64,000 nt of DNA, from assembly GCA_041940305.1 (NCBI GenBank), contig JBGTSJ010000011.1, forward strand, positions 124,001 to 188,000, given 5' to 3'. Under the pieces are notes generated by a model. That model had not been told where the DNA came from, did not search any database, and was given only the letters and a program-made list of their open reading frames with translations. Position 1 is the stretch's first letter; every line of letters begins with the position of its first letter. Made by a program: the position numbers and the translations under genes. Source of the DNA: JBGTSJ01 sp041940305 (lineage in GTDB: Bacteria > Planctomycetota > Planctomycetia > Planctomycetales > Planctomycetaceae). Shown piece after piece: positions 57,305 to 64,000 of this stretch.

Positions 57305-58249
57305 ATGGGACTCTTCGACCGCTTCAAGTCCGCCCTGCAGAAGACCAAGGACGTGTTGCGCACCGACGTGCGCGACCTCATGAAAGCCGGCGTGATCCTC
57401 GACGACGATCGTCTCGAGGAGTTTCACCGTGGGCTGATCCATACGGATATGGGAGTCGTGGCGGCGAGCGCGATCGTCGATGAGCTGCGGGAGAAGTTCG
57501 GCGGCCGCACCGTCCAGCCGGATGCCGTCTGGAAGGTGGTGAAGGACAAGCTGAAGGAGATCCTCCGCGGGCAGGGGGATGTCCGCTGGGACCTCAACGA
57601 CCCGCTCTCCCCGCTGAACATGGCGGAAAGCGGGCCGACGGTGATCCTCGTCTGCGGCGTGAATGGCGTCGGCAAAACGACCTCGATCGCCAAGCTCGCT
57701 CACTTCCTGCAGAAGTCCGGCAAGAAAGTGGTTCTCGCGGCCGGGGACACCTTCCGGGCCGCGGCCGTCGAGCAACTGACCATGTGGGCCAATCGGCTCA
57801 AGTGCGAGATTGTCACGAAGCCTTCAGGCACCGATCCCGCGGCTGTCGCATTTGAGGGCTGCGACCGCGGCGCCAACAGCGGCGCCGACGTCATCATCAT
57901 CGACACCGCCGGCCGCTTGCAGACGCATCAGAACCTGATGCAGGAACTCGGCAAAATTCACCGTGTGATCGGCAAGCGGATCCCCGGCGGGCCGCATGAG
58001 ACGCTGCTCGTCCTCGATGCCACGACCGGGCAGAACGGCCTGAGCCAGGCGTCCAAGTTCTCCGACGCCGCCAATTGCACCGGCATCGTGCTCGCGAAGC
58101 TGGACGGCACGGCCAAGGGAGGCGTGGTTGTGGCGATCCGTCAGCAGATGGGCATCCCGGTCAAGTACGTCGGCGTCGGCGAGCAGATCGGCGATCTTGA
58201 GCTTTTCTCGCCGGATGACTTCGTGGATGCGCTCTTTTCCGACGTCTAG
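57305..58249 (+). CDS. ftsY: Signal recognition particle receptor FtsY
   Basis: A 314-residue FtsY made of the NG domains only; the acidic A domain of E. coli FtsY is absent, as in many bacteria. N domain: 1-105, starting with the amphipathic MGLFDRFKSALQKTKD that would contact membrane. G domain motifs: G1 GVNGVGKTTS (118-127), DTFRAAAVEQL, G3 DTAGRLQTHQNLM, GTP-specificity region AKLDGTAKGG, closing GVGEQIGDLELF. It is the membrane-associated GTPase that docks Ffh-ribosome complexes for co-translational insertion. ATG at 57305 is fixed by the conserved N-terminus. Immediately upstream is the heptad array and no ribosome-binding site, so it is probably translated by coupling or leaderless-like initiation. 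Confidence 0.96.
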   Translation: MGLFDRFKSALQKTKDVLRTDVRDLMKAGVILDDDRLEEFHRGLIHTDMGVVAASAIVDELREKFGGRTVQPDAVWKVVKDKLKEILRGQGDVRWDLNDPLSPLNMAESGPTVILVCGVNGVGKTTSIAKLAHFLQKSGKKVVLAAGDTFRAAAVEQLTMWANRLKCEIVTKPSGTDPAAVAFEGCDRGANSGADVIIIDTAGRLQTHQNLMQELGKIHRVIGKRIPGGPHETLLVLDATTGQNGLSQASKFSDAANCTGIVLAKLDGTAKGGVVVAIRQQMGIPVKYVGVGEQIGDLELFSPDDFVDALFSDV

Positions 58250-58669
58250 CCGGACGTGGAAAGCGTCTTCGATCGGACCTGACGAATCGGTGCGGGCGTT
58301 ACGCCTCCGATCGACGTCGCCGCGCGATCCGTCGCCCGACGCTTCCCTTGCCTGCGTTGTCCGCACAGGTGCTTGCCTTCAGGGCACTTGCGCCCAATCT
58401 TGTGCGTCAGATCGTAACGATTAGGCAAGCGTTAGGTTCGCTTAGTAATCGGGAACAGGTCTGAAACGGCTGTTCCGATTTACCGAAGCGTACAGGGTTG
58501 CATCGACGCGCTCATTTCGACGGTGGTTCGCGGAGTAGGCAACGGATCGACTGTGATCCGCATACCGGTTGCCGCAGCTGCCCGGTCGGACACCCCCCTC
58601 CCACTTCGACGGACAGAATGGCCCGGCACTGTGCGCTCACTCAGTGCCCACAATCTAAGGATCGGATTC
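58250..58669. promoter_or_regulatory. 420-bp region upstream of the porin gene
   Basis: No gene between ftsY and the porin. It should hold the ftsY transcript end and the porin promoter with a long 5' leader. The clearest structure is an imperfect inverted repeat at 58447-58480. The start of the porin gene has CTAAGGATC as ribosome-binding region. Confidence 0.55.
58447..58480. repeat. Inverted repeat in porin leader
   Basis: AATCGGGAACAG (58447-58458) and CTGTTCCGATT (58470-58480) pair with one bulged base around an 11-base loop. It is about 190 bases before the porin start; operator or mRNA-leader structure are both possible. Confidence 0.45.
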
Positions 58670-59968
58670 ATGCCCCGCCTCAAACTTCACGCCTGGCTGA
58701 CGACCGCCTGCGGGCTGGTCTGCTCGGCCGCCGCATCCGCGGCGCAGCCGGCGCCGGTGCTCAACGCCGACGCCGCCTTCCAACCCACCCAGTCCAGCTG
58801 GATCCAGCAGGTCCAGTGTGAGGCTCCCTGTGCTCCCGTCGGCTGCGGTGCTCCCGCTGGCTGTGACGCGGTGGCCGGCTGCGACGGTTGCGGCAGCGGC
58901 TGCGGTGGGTGCGGAGGAGACCTCGGCGATCCGTGGACGCTCTCCTCGATGTTCGGCGACGACCCCGCCGTCAACGTCGGCGGATGGTTCCAGGGAGGCT
59001 ATCACAACAAGTCCAACGGCGTGTTCAACACGCATCCGCACAACTTCAACCTGCACCAGGGTTGGGTGTACGTCGAGAAGGCCACCGACGGCTCGGAAGG
59101 GCTCGACTTCGGCGGACGGGTGGACCTGATGTTCGGCGTCGACGGACCGAATACCCAGTCCTTCGGCAACACCCCCGGCGTGTTCGACTTCAGCGACACG
59201 TTCAACCGCGGGGATGACATCCTACAGAGCTCGCACGGCTGGGCCATCCCCCAGCTGTACGCCGAGGTGGCCTATAACGACCTCAAGGTCAAGGCCGGTC
59301 ACTTCTACACGCTGCTGGGTTGGGAAGTCGTCCCGGCTCCGGGCAACTTCTTCTACAGCCACGCCTTCACGATGAACTTCAGCGAAGCGTTCACCCACAC
59401 CGGCGTGCTCGCCTCGTATTCCGCCAGCGACAAGCTGACCGTGCACGGCGGCTGGACGCTCGGCTGGGACACCGGCTTCGACCAGTTCGACGGAGGCAAC
59501 AGCTTCCTCGGCGGGTTCAGCTACAACATCACCGATGACGTCGTCTACACCTACATCTGCACCGCCGGCAACCTGGGCTGGATCGGCAAGGGCTACTCGC
59601 ACAGCAACGTGCTGACCGTCCAGATCACCGACAAGCTGCAGTACATCGGCCAGAGCGACTTCATCAGCACCACCGACATCGACGGCGCCCCGGACTACGA
59701 GACGATCGGGTTCAACAACTACCTGATCTACTGGGCGACCGACCGCGTCGGATTCGGCGGCCGTGCGGAGTGGTGGAAGGCGCAGGGCGTCTCCTACTAC
59801 GAAGTGACCACGGGCGTGAACTTCAAGCCGCACGCCAACTTCATCGTCCGTCCGGAAGTCCGCTACCAGTGGGCTCCGGCCGCGGACGGCCCCGGCGCCA
59901 ACAACCCGATCGGCATCCCGAACCTCGAAGAGGCCATCTTCGGCGTCGACGCCATCGTAACGTTCTAA
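58670..59968 (+). CDS. Outer-membrane beta-barrel porin (BBP2/OmpL-like) with Cys-rich N-terminus
   Basis: A 432-residue exported protein (signal peptide about 1-25, AAASAAQ). After it comes a 45-residue segment with nine Cys in Gly/Ala/Pro-rich sequence (CEAPCAPVGCGAPAGC, DGCGSGCGGCGG). The rest (about 85-432) is aromatic and Gly-rich with alternating hydrophobic strands (VNVGGWFQGGYHN, GGRVDLMFGVDG, DLKVKAGHFYTLLGWEVV, ASYSASDKLTVHGGWTLG) and ends in AIVTF, a typical C-terminal strand. This is the beta-barrel porin-2 type found in Planctomycetes. The Cys block may form disulfides with the proteinaceous wall. ATG at 58670 has AAGGA 8 bases upstream. A strong terminator follows. Confidence 0.85.
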   Translation: MPRLKLHAWLTTACGLVCSAAASAAQPAPVLNADAAFQPTQSSWIQQVQCEAPCAPVGCGAPAGCDAVAGCDGCGSGCGGCGGDLGDPWTLSSMFGDDPAVNVGGWFQGGYHNKSNGVFNTHPHNFNLHQGWVYVEKATDGSEGLDFGGRVDLMFGVDGPNTQSFGNTPGVFDFSDTFNRGDDILQSSHGWAIPQLYAEVAYNDLKVKAGHFYTLLGWEVVPAPGNFFYSHAFTMNFSEAFTHTGVLASYSASDKLTVHGGWTLGWDTGFDQFDGGNSFLGGFSYNITDDVVYTYICTAGNLGWIGKGYSHSNVLTVQITDKLQYIGQSDFISTTDIDGAPDYETIGFNNYLIYWATDRVGFGGRAEWWKAQGVSYYEVTTGVNFKPHANFIVRPEVRYQWAPAADGPGANNPIGIPNLEEAIFGVDAIVTF

Positions 59969-59996
59969 GCGTCCGTCACTGCTGTGAACCGATCCG

Positions 59997-60037
59997 CACC
60001 CCGGTCGTCATTCGGCGACCGGGGTGTTTGCGTTTTT
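59997..60037 (+). terminator. Intrinsic terminator of the porin gene
   Basis: An 11-bp perfect stem (CACCCCGGTCG / CGACCGGGGTG, loop of 8) followed by TTTGCGTTTTT, 28 bases after the porin stop codon. Confidence 0.9.
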
Positions 60038-60253
60038 GAGGTGAGCACATGAAGGGTGCCCGACGGCCGCACAGCACGGCTCAATGAGCCGGATCGTTTG
60101 TGGCGACGCACTCGCGCCGGAATGTTACGCGGAATCTTCCCGGAATTCTGTCCGTAACGCGCCGCGGCGGGCCATTCCCGCTCGGAATGACCGCCTGAGT
60201 CGATCAACGTCGGCTCCGGCGAACGATGACCCTGCTCACCCAAGGAACCGATC

Positions 60254-60595
60254 ATGTCTTCTCGAACGCCGTTTCAATCCGGACTGTTGGCCGCTGTCCT
60301 CGGAGTCGCGCTGTGCGGCAGCTCCCAGGCGGGAGACGTCGTCAACGACGCGAGCTTTGCCATCGAGTTCAAATACGTTGCCGGATACAGCGACCAGGGT
60401 TTTGTTTGGTCCGACAGCGTCATAATCCATCCGGATTACATGGTGCGGCTCCCCGCGCTCGTGGACGGGAAGCCGGTGCTCGCGATCTGGCGGCCTGCCG
60501 GCACGCCCGGAGACGGCGGCTGGGGATACATTACCGGCATCGACCCCGTGAAGACCGGCTACATCGGCGAGTATCTGACGATCTCCTTCCAGTAA
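60254..60595 (+). CDS. Small exported hypothetical protein
   Basis: A 113-residue exported protein: signal peptide about 1-26 (LLAAVLGVALCGSSQAG), then a compact, probably beta-rich domain (FAIEFKYVAGYSDQGF, YMVRLPALVDGKPVLAIW, IGEYLTISFQ). No Cys, no repeats and no known family. ATG at 60254 has AAGGA 6 bases upstream. It stands alone between the porin terminator and the CBS gene that converges on it. A small envelope protein is the most that can be said. Confidence 0.65.
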   Translation: MSSRTPFQSGLLAAVLGVALCGSSQAGDVVNDASFAIEFKYVAGYSDQGFVWSDSVIIHPDYMVRLPALVDGKPVLAIWRPAGTPGDGGWGYITGIDPVKTGYIGEYLTISFQ

Positions 60596-60608
60596 GCCGT
60601 CGTCGTCG

Positions 60609-60637
60609 CGGCTCTGCCAAATGGGCCGGCAGAGCCG
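60609..60637. terminator. Hairpin after the small exported protein
   Basis: A 10-bp perfect stem (CGGCTCTGCC / GGCAGAGCCG, loop of 9) 13 bases after the stop codon. It has no T-run, so it may end transcription weakly or only stabilise the mRNA. Confidence 0.5.
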
Positions 60638-60762
60638 AAAAACGGTGCGAACAACCTGCCGCCTGCTCCTTGGAAGGCCGGCGTATGACTCGACCGTAGA
60701 CGCCGTCAGCCCGAAGTCTGGCGACTTCGGCGACACGTTTCCGCAAGGCGGAGAGTCGCGCG

Positions 60763-61197
60763 CTAGACCCGGCCGTGGATGTACTCGGTCAACGCTGAAA
60801 TCGTGACTTCCTGATCACGCACCTGCCAGGCGTTGATGTCGCCGATGGAGACCATGCCGTGCAGTGAGCCCTGCAGGTCCACAATCGGGATGTGCCGCAG
60901 GCGGTGGTCCTTCATGATCCGCTGCACCTCCTCGATACTGGTGTGCGGGCGGCAGTACAGGACGTCGGTCGTCATTGCTTCGCCGACGTGAGTTTCATCG
61001 GGAGCACGGCATTCGGCGATGACGCGGCGGAGCAGGTCCCGCTCGGTCAGGATGCCGATGACTTCGCCCCCCTGCAGGACGAGCAGGCAGCCGATTTTGT
61101 GCTCGTTCATCAGCTTCGCCGCGTCGAGCACGGTGGCGTACGGGCCGATGGTGAAGACGTGCGAGCCCTTGAGATCGAGAATGTCGCGAACGGTCAT
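60763..61197 (-). CDS. CBS-domain pair protein
   Basis: A 144-residue cytoplasmic protein consisting only of two CBS domains (about 1-60 and 70-125), the nucleotide-sensing Bateman module. First domain: TVLDAAKLMNEHKIGCLLVLQGGEVIGILTERDLLR; second: SIEEVQRIMKDHRLRHIPIVDLQGSLHGMVSIGDI. Such proteins bind adenosine nucleotides or NADH and control partner enzymes. No partner is encoded in the immediate neighbourhood; the respiratory complex genes nuoM and nuoN lie upstream on the same strand, which is suggestive but not proof of a link. ATG at 61197 begins the first domain. Confidence 0.9.
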   Translation of the reverse strand: MTVRDILDLKGSHVFTIGPYATVLDAAKLMNEHKIGCLLVLQGGEVIGILTERDLLRRVIAECRAPDETHVGEAMTTDVLYCRPHTSIEEVQRIMKDHRLRHIPIVDLQGSLHGMVSIGDINAWQVRDQEVTISALTEYIHGRV

Positions 61198-61284
61198 GGC
61201 GGGTCCTCCCGAAGTTGCGAGCGGCCGGAGAGGTGATTTGCCGCAAGACAGGCATCTTCAGGAGACTGCATCCGGAAGCGGATG

Positions 61285-62871
61285 TCAATCCTCCGCGCCG
61301 GGCCGCGCCGGAATCTGCGCAAAATCATGAGATTCCGGCAGATGCGTGATCGCATCGACCGGGCGGCGGGCGGGCTGCGTCGCACGCCGGGCGGCTTCCC
61401 ACGGCATCTGCGGCAGGGCGAACAACAGCACCGTCGCCGCCGTGCAGCCCGCAGCCGAGAGCCACGCCGGCCAGTCGCCCGACGATGTCCGCGGACGCAC
61501 CGCCGGCTCGAGGTACATTACGGCGACCAGCCGCAGGTAATACCACGCGGCGATAGCCGCATTGATGGCCAGCGCGATCGCCAGTCCCCGCGCCATGTCG
61601 GACCCGCTCGACCACGCGGCGACGAACAGGTTGAACTTCCCGAGGAATCCGCCGGTGGGGGGGAGCCCCGTCAGGCTGAACAGGCAGACCGCCATCAGCA
61701 GCGCCGCGGCGGGATGGTTGCTGCTCAGGCCGGCGAGATCGGCGTCGGTCGCGAGCGGCCGCGCGCGGGTGCTCACCGCGCTCAGCACGGCGAAAACCCC
61801 GATGGTCATGATGGCGTAGGCCACGAGGTAAAACAGCAGTGCGCTCGCGGCGTCGGACGCGGGTTCGCCCAGGCCCACCGCCAGCGCTGCGAGCATGTAT
61901 CCCGCATGAGCGACGCTGGAGTACGCCAGCAGCCGATGCAGGTGATGCTGCCGCAGGGCCAGCAGGTTGCCACCGAACATCGTGATGACCGCGACGATGG
62001 CCAGCAGCGTCTGCACGTCGGTCGCCGCACTGGCGCCGGGAAAGGCGAATCCGCCGGCCAGCGGCATCAGTCGCAGGAGCGCCACGAAGCCGACCACTTT
62101 CGGCACGACCGACAGCATCGCCGCGGCCGAAGACGTCACCCCCTGGAAGACGTCCGGTGCGTAGAAATGGAACGGGACGGCCGTGATCCGGAAGCTGAGT
62201 CCCGCGAACAACAGCACGCAGGCGACGCGCAGCGAAACGGCGTCGGCAGGGAGCCGGCCAGACCGGGCTGCGTCGAGGATTCCATTCAAACTCGTCGTGC
62301 CGGCGGCGCCGAACAGCCATGCCATTCCATACAGCAGCAGCGCCGAGGAGAAGACGCTGAGCAGGAAGTACTTCAGCGTGGCTTCGCGCATCCCCGTGTC
62401 CCGCTGCGGCAGGTACAGCAGCACGTACGTCGGAATGCTGACGAGTTCCAGCGCCAGGAAGATCGTCACGAGATCGTTGGCGGCGGCCGTGAGGCTGACG
62501 CCGGCCAGGATGATCAGCAGACACGCCTGAGCTTCGGCCCCGCGGGCGTCATCGACCTGGTTCCAGACCAGCAGTGTGAGCAGGACCCCGACCAGCAGCG
62601 TGAGCCCCCGCGCGTACCACAGCAGGTCGTCCGTGCGGAAGGGCCCGTCGAGGACGACGCGCGGATCCGCCGACAGCCACGCGACCGCGGCCGAGCCGAG
62701 AGCCAGCAGCGACAGGATGCCCCAGCGGTGCCGCAGCCCGGCCGATGCCTGCCCGCTGTCCGTCACCAGGAACGGCCCGGACAGGAACATGATGCAGGCC
62801 GTCGCGACCAGGATGATCTCCGGTACGATCAGCGCCGCGGCCTGATTGATCTGCTCTAGCGCCACGTTCAC
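61285..62871 (-). CDS. nuoN: NADH-quinone oxidoreductase subunit N
   Basis: A 528-residue multi-spanning subunit of respiratory complex I, one of three antiporter-like proton-pumping subunits. About fourteen membrane helices can be traced. Typical signatures are LALELVSIPTYVLLYLP (with the conserved Glu), LKYFLLSVFSSALLLYGMAWLFG, ITAVPFHFYAPDVFQGVTSSAAAMLSVVPKVVGF (Lys-bearing helices) and LLAYSSVAHAGYMLAAL, then SLTGLPPTGGFLGKF. The C-terminus after about 490 is unusually polar and Ala/Arg-rich. The start is GTG at 62871, which overlaps the nuoM stop as GTGA, so nuoM and nuoN are translationally coupled. Confidence 0.95.
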   Translation of the reverse strand: MNVALEQINQAAALIVPEIILVATACIMFLSGPFLVTDSGQASAGLRHRWGILSLLALGSAAVAWLSADPRVVLDGPFRTDDLLWYARGLTLLVGVLLTLLVWNQVDDARGAEAQACLLIILAGVSLTAAANDLVTIFLALELVSIPTYVLLYLPQRDTGMREATLKYFLLSVFSSALLLYGMAWLFGAAGTTSLNGILDAARSGRLPADAVSLRVACVLLFAGLSFRITAVPFHFYAPDVFQGVTSSAAAMLSVVPKVVGFVALLRLMPLAGGFAFPGASAATDVQTLLAIVAVITMFGGNLLALRQHHLHRLLAYSSVAHAGYMLAALAVGLGEPASDAASALLFYLVAYAIMTIGVFAVLSAVSTRARPLATDADLAGLSSNHPAAALLMAVCLFSLTGLPPTGGFLGKFNLFVAAWSSGSDMARGLAIALAINAAIAAWYYLRLVAVMYLEPAVRPRTSSGDWPAWLSAAGCTAATVLLFALPQMPWEAARRATQPARRPVDAITHLPESHDFAQIPARPGAED

Positions 62872-64000
62872 TCGGACAGCTCCTCTGCGCGGACGACAAA
62901 ACGCGGACCGGCCGCCGCGTCGGGAGAAACCCGGCTTCTTGAAGAAACCGGGCCTCTGGCGAGCGTTGAGTCGCCATCTACGTCGCTCACCTGCCCGGCC
63001 ACTGTCTCTGACGGTTCAAACAGCGCCGCGACGCCGGCGACGTCCGGCTCGATCAGTTTCAGCAGCGGCGCCGGATAGACGCCGATCCACAGGCACAGCA
63101 CGGCGATGGGCGCGAGTGACAGGAACTCCCGCACGTTGATGTCGGCCGCAGCCGGATGATGTCCATGATGCGGCTCGCGCAGCGGACCGAAGAACGCGTG
63201 CTGCAGCATCGTCAGAAGGTACCACGCTCCCAGGACGACTCCGGACGTCCCGATGATTGCGAGCAGCGGGTCCCGCTTGAACATCCCGGCCAGCGACAGC
63301 ATCTCGCCGATGAAGCCGTTGAGGCCGGGCAGGCCGATGCTCGACATCGCGATGAACACCATTGCGCACGCCATGAGCGGCAGCCGGTTCGCCAACCCGC
63401 CGAGATCATCGAGCTGCCGCGTGTGATAGCGCTCGTAAATCATGCCGACGAGCAGGAACAGCCCGCCGGTGGAAAGGCCGTGATTGATCATCTGGAGGAC
63501 CGCGCCGGAGATCCCTTCTGTGTTGAGCGCGAACAGACCCAACATGCAGAAGCCGAGGTGTGCCACGCTGCTGTAGGCGACCAGCTTCTTGATGTCGCGC
63601 TGGGCGAGGGCGCACAGCGATCCGTAGACGATGCCGATGACCGACAGCACGCCGATCAGCGGAACGCCAACCGTCACGCACGCTTCCGGGAAGAACGGAA
63701 GGCACAGTCTGAGGAAACCATACGTTCCCAGCTTCAGCAGCACGCCTGCCAGCAGCACGCTGCCAGCCGTCGGGGCTTCGACGTGCGCCAGCGGGAGCCA
63801 CGTATGGAACGGAAACACCGGCACCTTGATCAGGAACCCCGCCGACAGGGCGAGGAAGAACAGCACCTGCATGTCGTGCGGCAGCGGGTTCGCCTGCAGC
63901 CAGGCGGCCAGCGCGGGGATCGACGCCGGCGTCGTCAGCCCGGACGAAGCGACATAGGTCACGAGGGCCACGAGTCCCAGCAGCGTCACCAGGCTGCCGG
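62868..64000 (-). CDS. nuoM: NADH-quinone oxidoreductase subunit M, partial (N-terminus beyond window)
   Basis: The C-terminal 377 residues of NuoM, running off the right edge. Complex I antiporter-like motifs are VPVFPFHTWLPLAHVEAPTAGSVLLAGVLLKLGTYG (with the essential Lys region), DIKKLVAYSSVAHLGFCMLGLF, INHGLSTGGLFLLVGMIYER and SSIGLPGLNGFIGEM. After the last helix (IAVLCLWIGVYPAPLLKLIEP) comes a 50-residue hydrophilic tail not found in ordinary NuoM. Part of this tail (LARGPVSSRSRVSP) is encoded by a palindromic repeat at 62925-62957, suggesting that a repeat element inserted in the 3' end and became coding. The TGA overlaps the nuoN start. Confidence 0.95.
   Translation of the reverse strand, partial: GSLVTLLGLVALVTYVASSGLTTPASIPALAAWLQANPLPHDMQVLFFLALSAGFLIKVPVFPFHTWLPLAHVEAPTAGSVLLAGVLLKLGTYGFLRLCLPFFPEACVTVGVPLIGVLSVIGIVYGSLCALAQRDIKKLVAYSSVAHLGFCMLGLFALNTEGISGAVLQMINHGLSTGGLFLLVGMIYERYHTRQLDDLGGLANRLPLMACAMVFIAMSSIGLPGLNGFIGEMLSLAGMFKRDPLLAIIGTSGVVLGAWYLLTMLQHAFFGPLREPHHGHHPAAADINVREFLSLAPIAVLCLWIGVYPAPLLKLIEPDVAGVAALFEPSETVAGQVSDVDGDSTLARGPVSSRSRVSPDAAAGPRFVVRAEELSE
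62925..62957. repeat. Paired palindromic repeat copy inside nuoM
   Basis: AGAAACCCGGCTTCT (62925-62939) and AGAAACCGGGCCTCT (62943-62957) correspond to the two arms of the repeat at 12624-12658, with one and two mismatches and a 3-base centre. The copy lies in the coding sequence of the NuoM C-terminal tail. Confidence 0.85.

Noticed and set aside
58250..58669. tRNA or small-RNA gene in the ftsY-porin gap
   Set aside because: No cloverleaf, T-loop consensus or promoter/terminator pair was found.
60763..61197. CBS-pair protein as part of the nuo operon with a role in complex I
   Set aside because: Position downstream of nuoN is the only hint; gap of 87 bases and no known precedent, so not claimed.

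Overview
The window looks like chromosomal DNA from a high-GC member of the Planctomycetota (order Planctomycetales or close to it). This rests on protein families that are largely diagnostic when found together: three DUF1501 proteins, a PSCyt1-DUF1549-DUF1553 protein, a prepilin-like DUF1559 protein with a small lipoprotein, two ASPIC/UnbV (CRTAC1-like) FG-GAP proteins, the Planctomycetes/Verrucomicrobia/Chlamydiae small basic protein, a DUF1080 protein, a cysteine-type sulfatase and a YTV-like cysteine-rich wall protein. No tRNA, rRNA, insertion sequence, CRISPR array or integrated phage was recognised.

Layout. 1-6300: sulfatase (cut by the left edge), Uma2 protein, small anchored protein, DUF1501, a GH-like TIM-barrel protein and a DUF1080 protein. 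6480-9360: a co-directional trio around a matrixin that carries an MMP-type cysteine switch. 9420-14640: double-HMA metal-binding protein and a peptide ABC transporter (binding protein and two permeases, no ATPase). 14810-19580: amidohydrolase, a divergent c-di-GMP synthesis/degradation pair and msrA. 19630-24510: PSCyt1-DUF1549-DUF1553 plus DUF1501 pair and the small basic protein. 24571-36209: a one-strand run of two TPR proteins with a 71-aa fragment between them, a small lipoprotein, DUF1559, a CRTAC1 protein, a heptaheme cytochrome with TPRs and a second TPR/FG-GAP/ASPIC lipoprotein. 36789-40000: ispF, a solitary mraZ, a small conserved protein and a XerC/D recombinase. 40000-48430: YTV-like wall protein, di-heme protein, parD with a nonsense-interrupted parE, DUF1501, DUF1801, and a YyaL protein fused to a DsbD-like domain. 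48438-51600: FHA/GAF/PAS hybrid histidine kinase with a translationally coupled NarL-type regulator. 51857-58250: NIPSNAP, PDZ-YbaY protein, PstS-like protein, rhamnulokinase, ftsY. 58670-64000: porin, small exported protein, CBS protein, nuoN and the 3' part of nuoM.

How the genes fit together. Much of the window encodes exported or surface proteins (lipoproteins, Tat substrates, heme proteins, Cys-rich wall proteins). The most system-like block is 24571-31484, where a GTGA overlap couples a CRTAC1 lipoprotein to a seven-heme cytochrome and a second CRTAC1 lipoprotein follows; it reads as an uncharacterised envelope redox assembly, next to but apparently terminated from a pseudopilin gene.

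Intergenic DNA is unusually structured. Heptanucleotide arrays sharing identical units lie at four places and repeatedly begin at or just after a stop codon (mraZ, rhaB, matrixin). Other families are a 15-bp AGAAACCSGGTTTCT-type paired repeat, one copy of which is translated as part of the NuoM tail, a palindrome flanking the PDZ gene on both sides, and long inverted repeats, one of them in the shared promoter region of the c-di-GMP gene pair.
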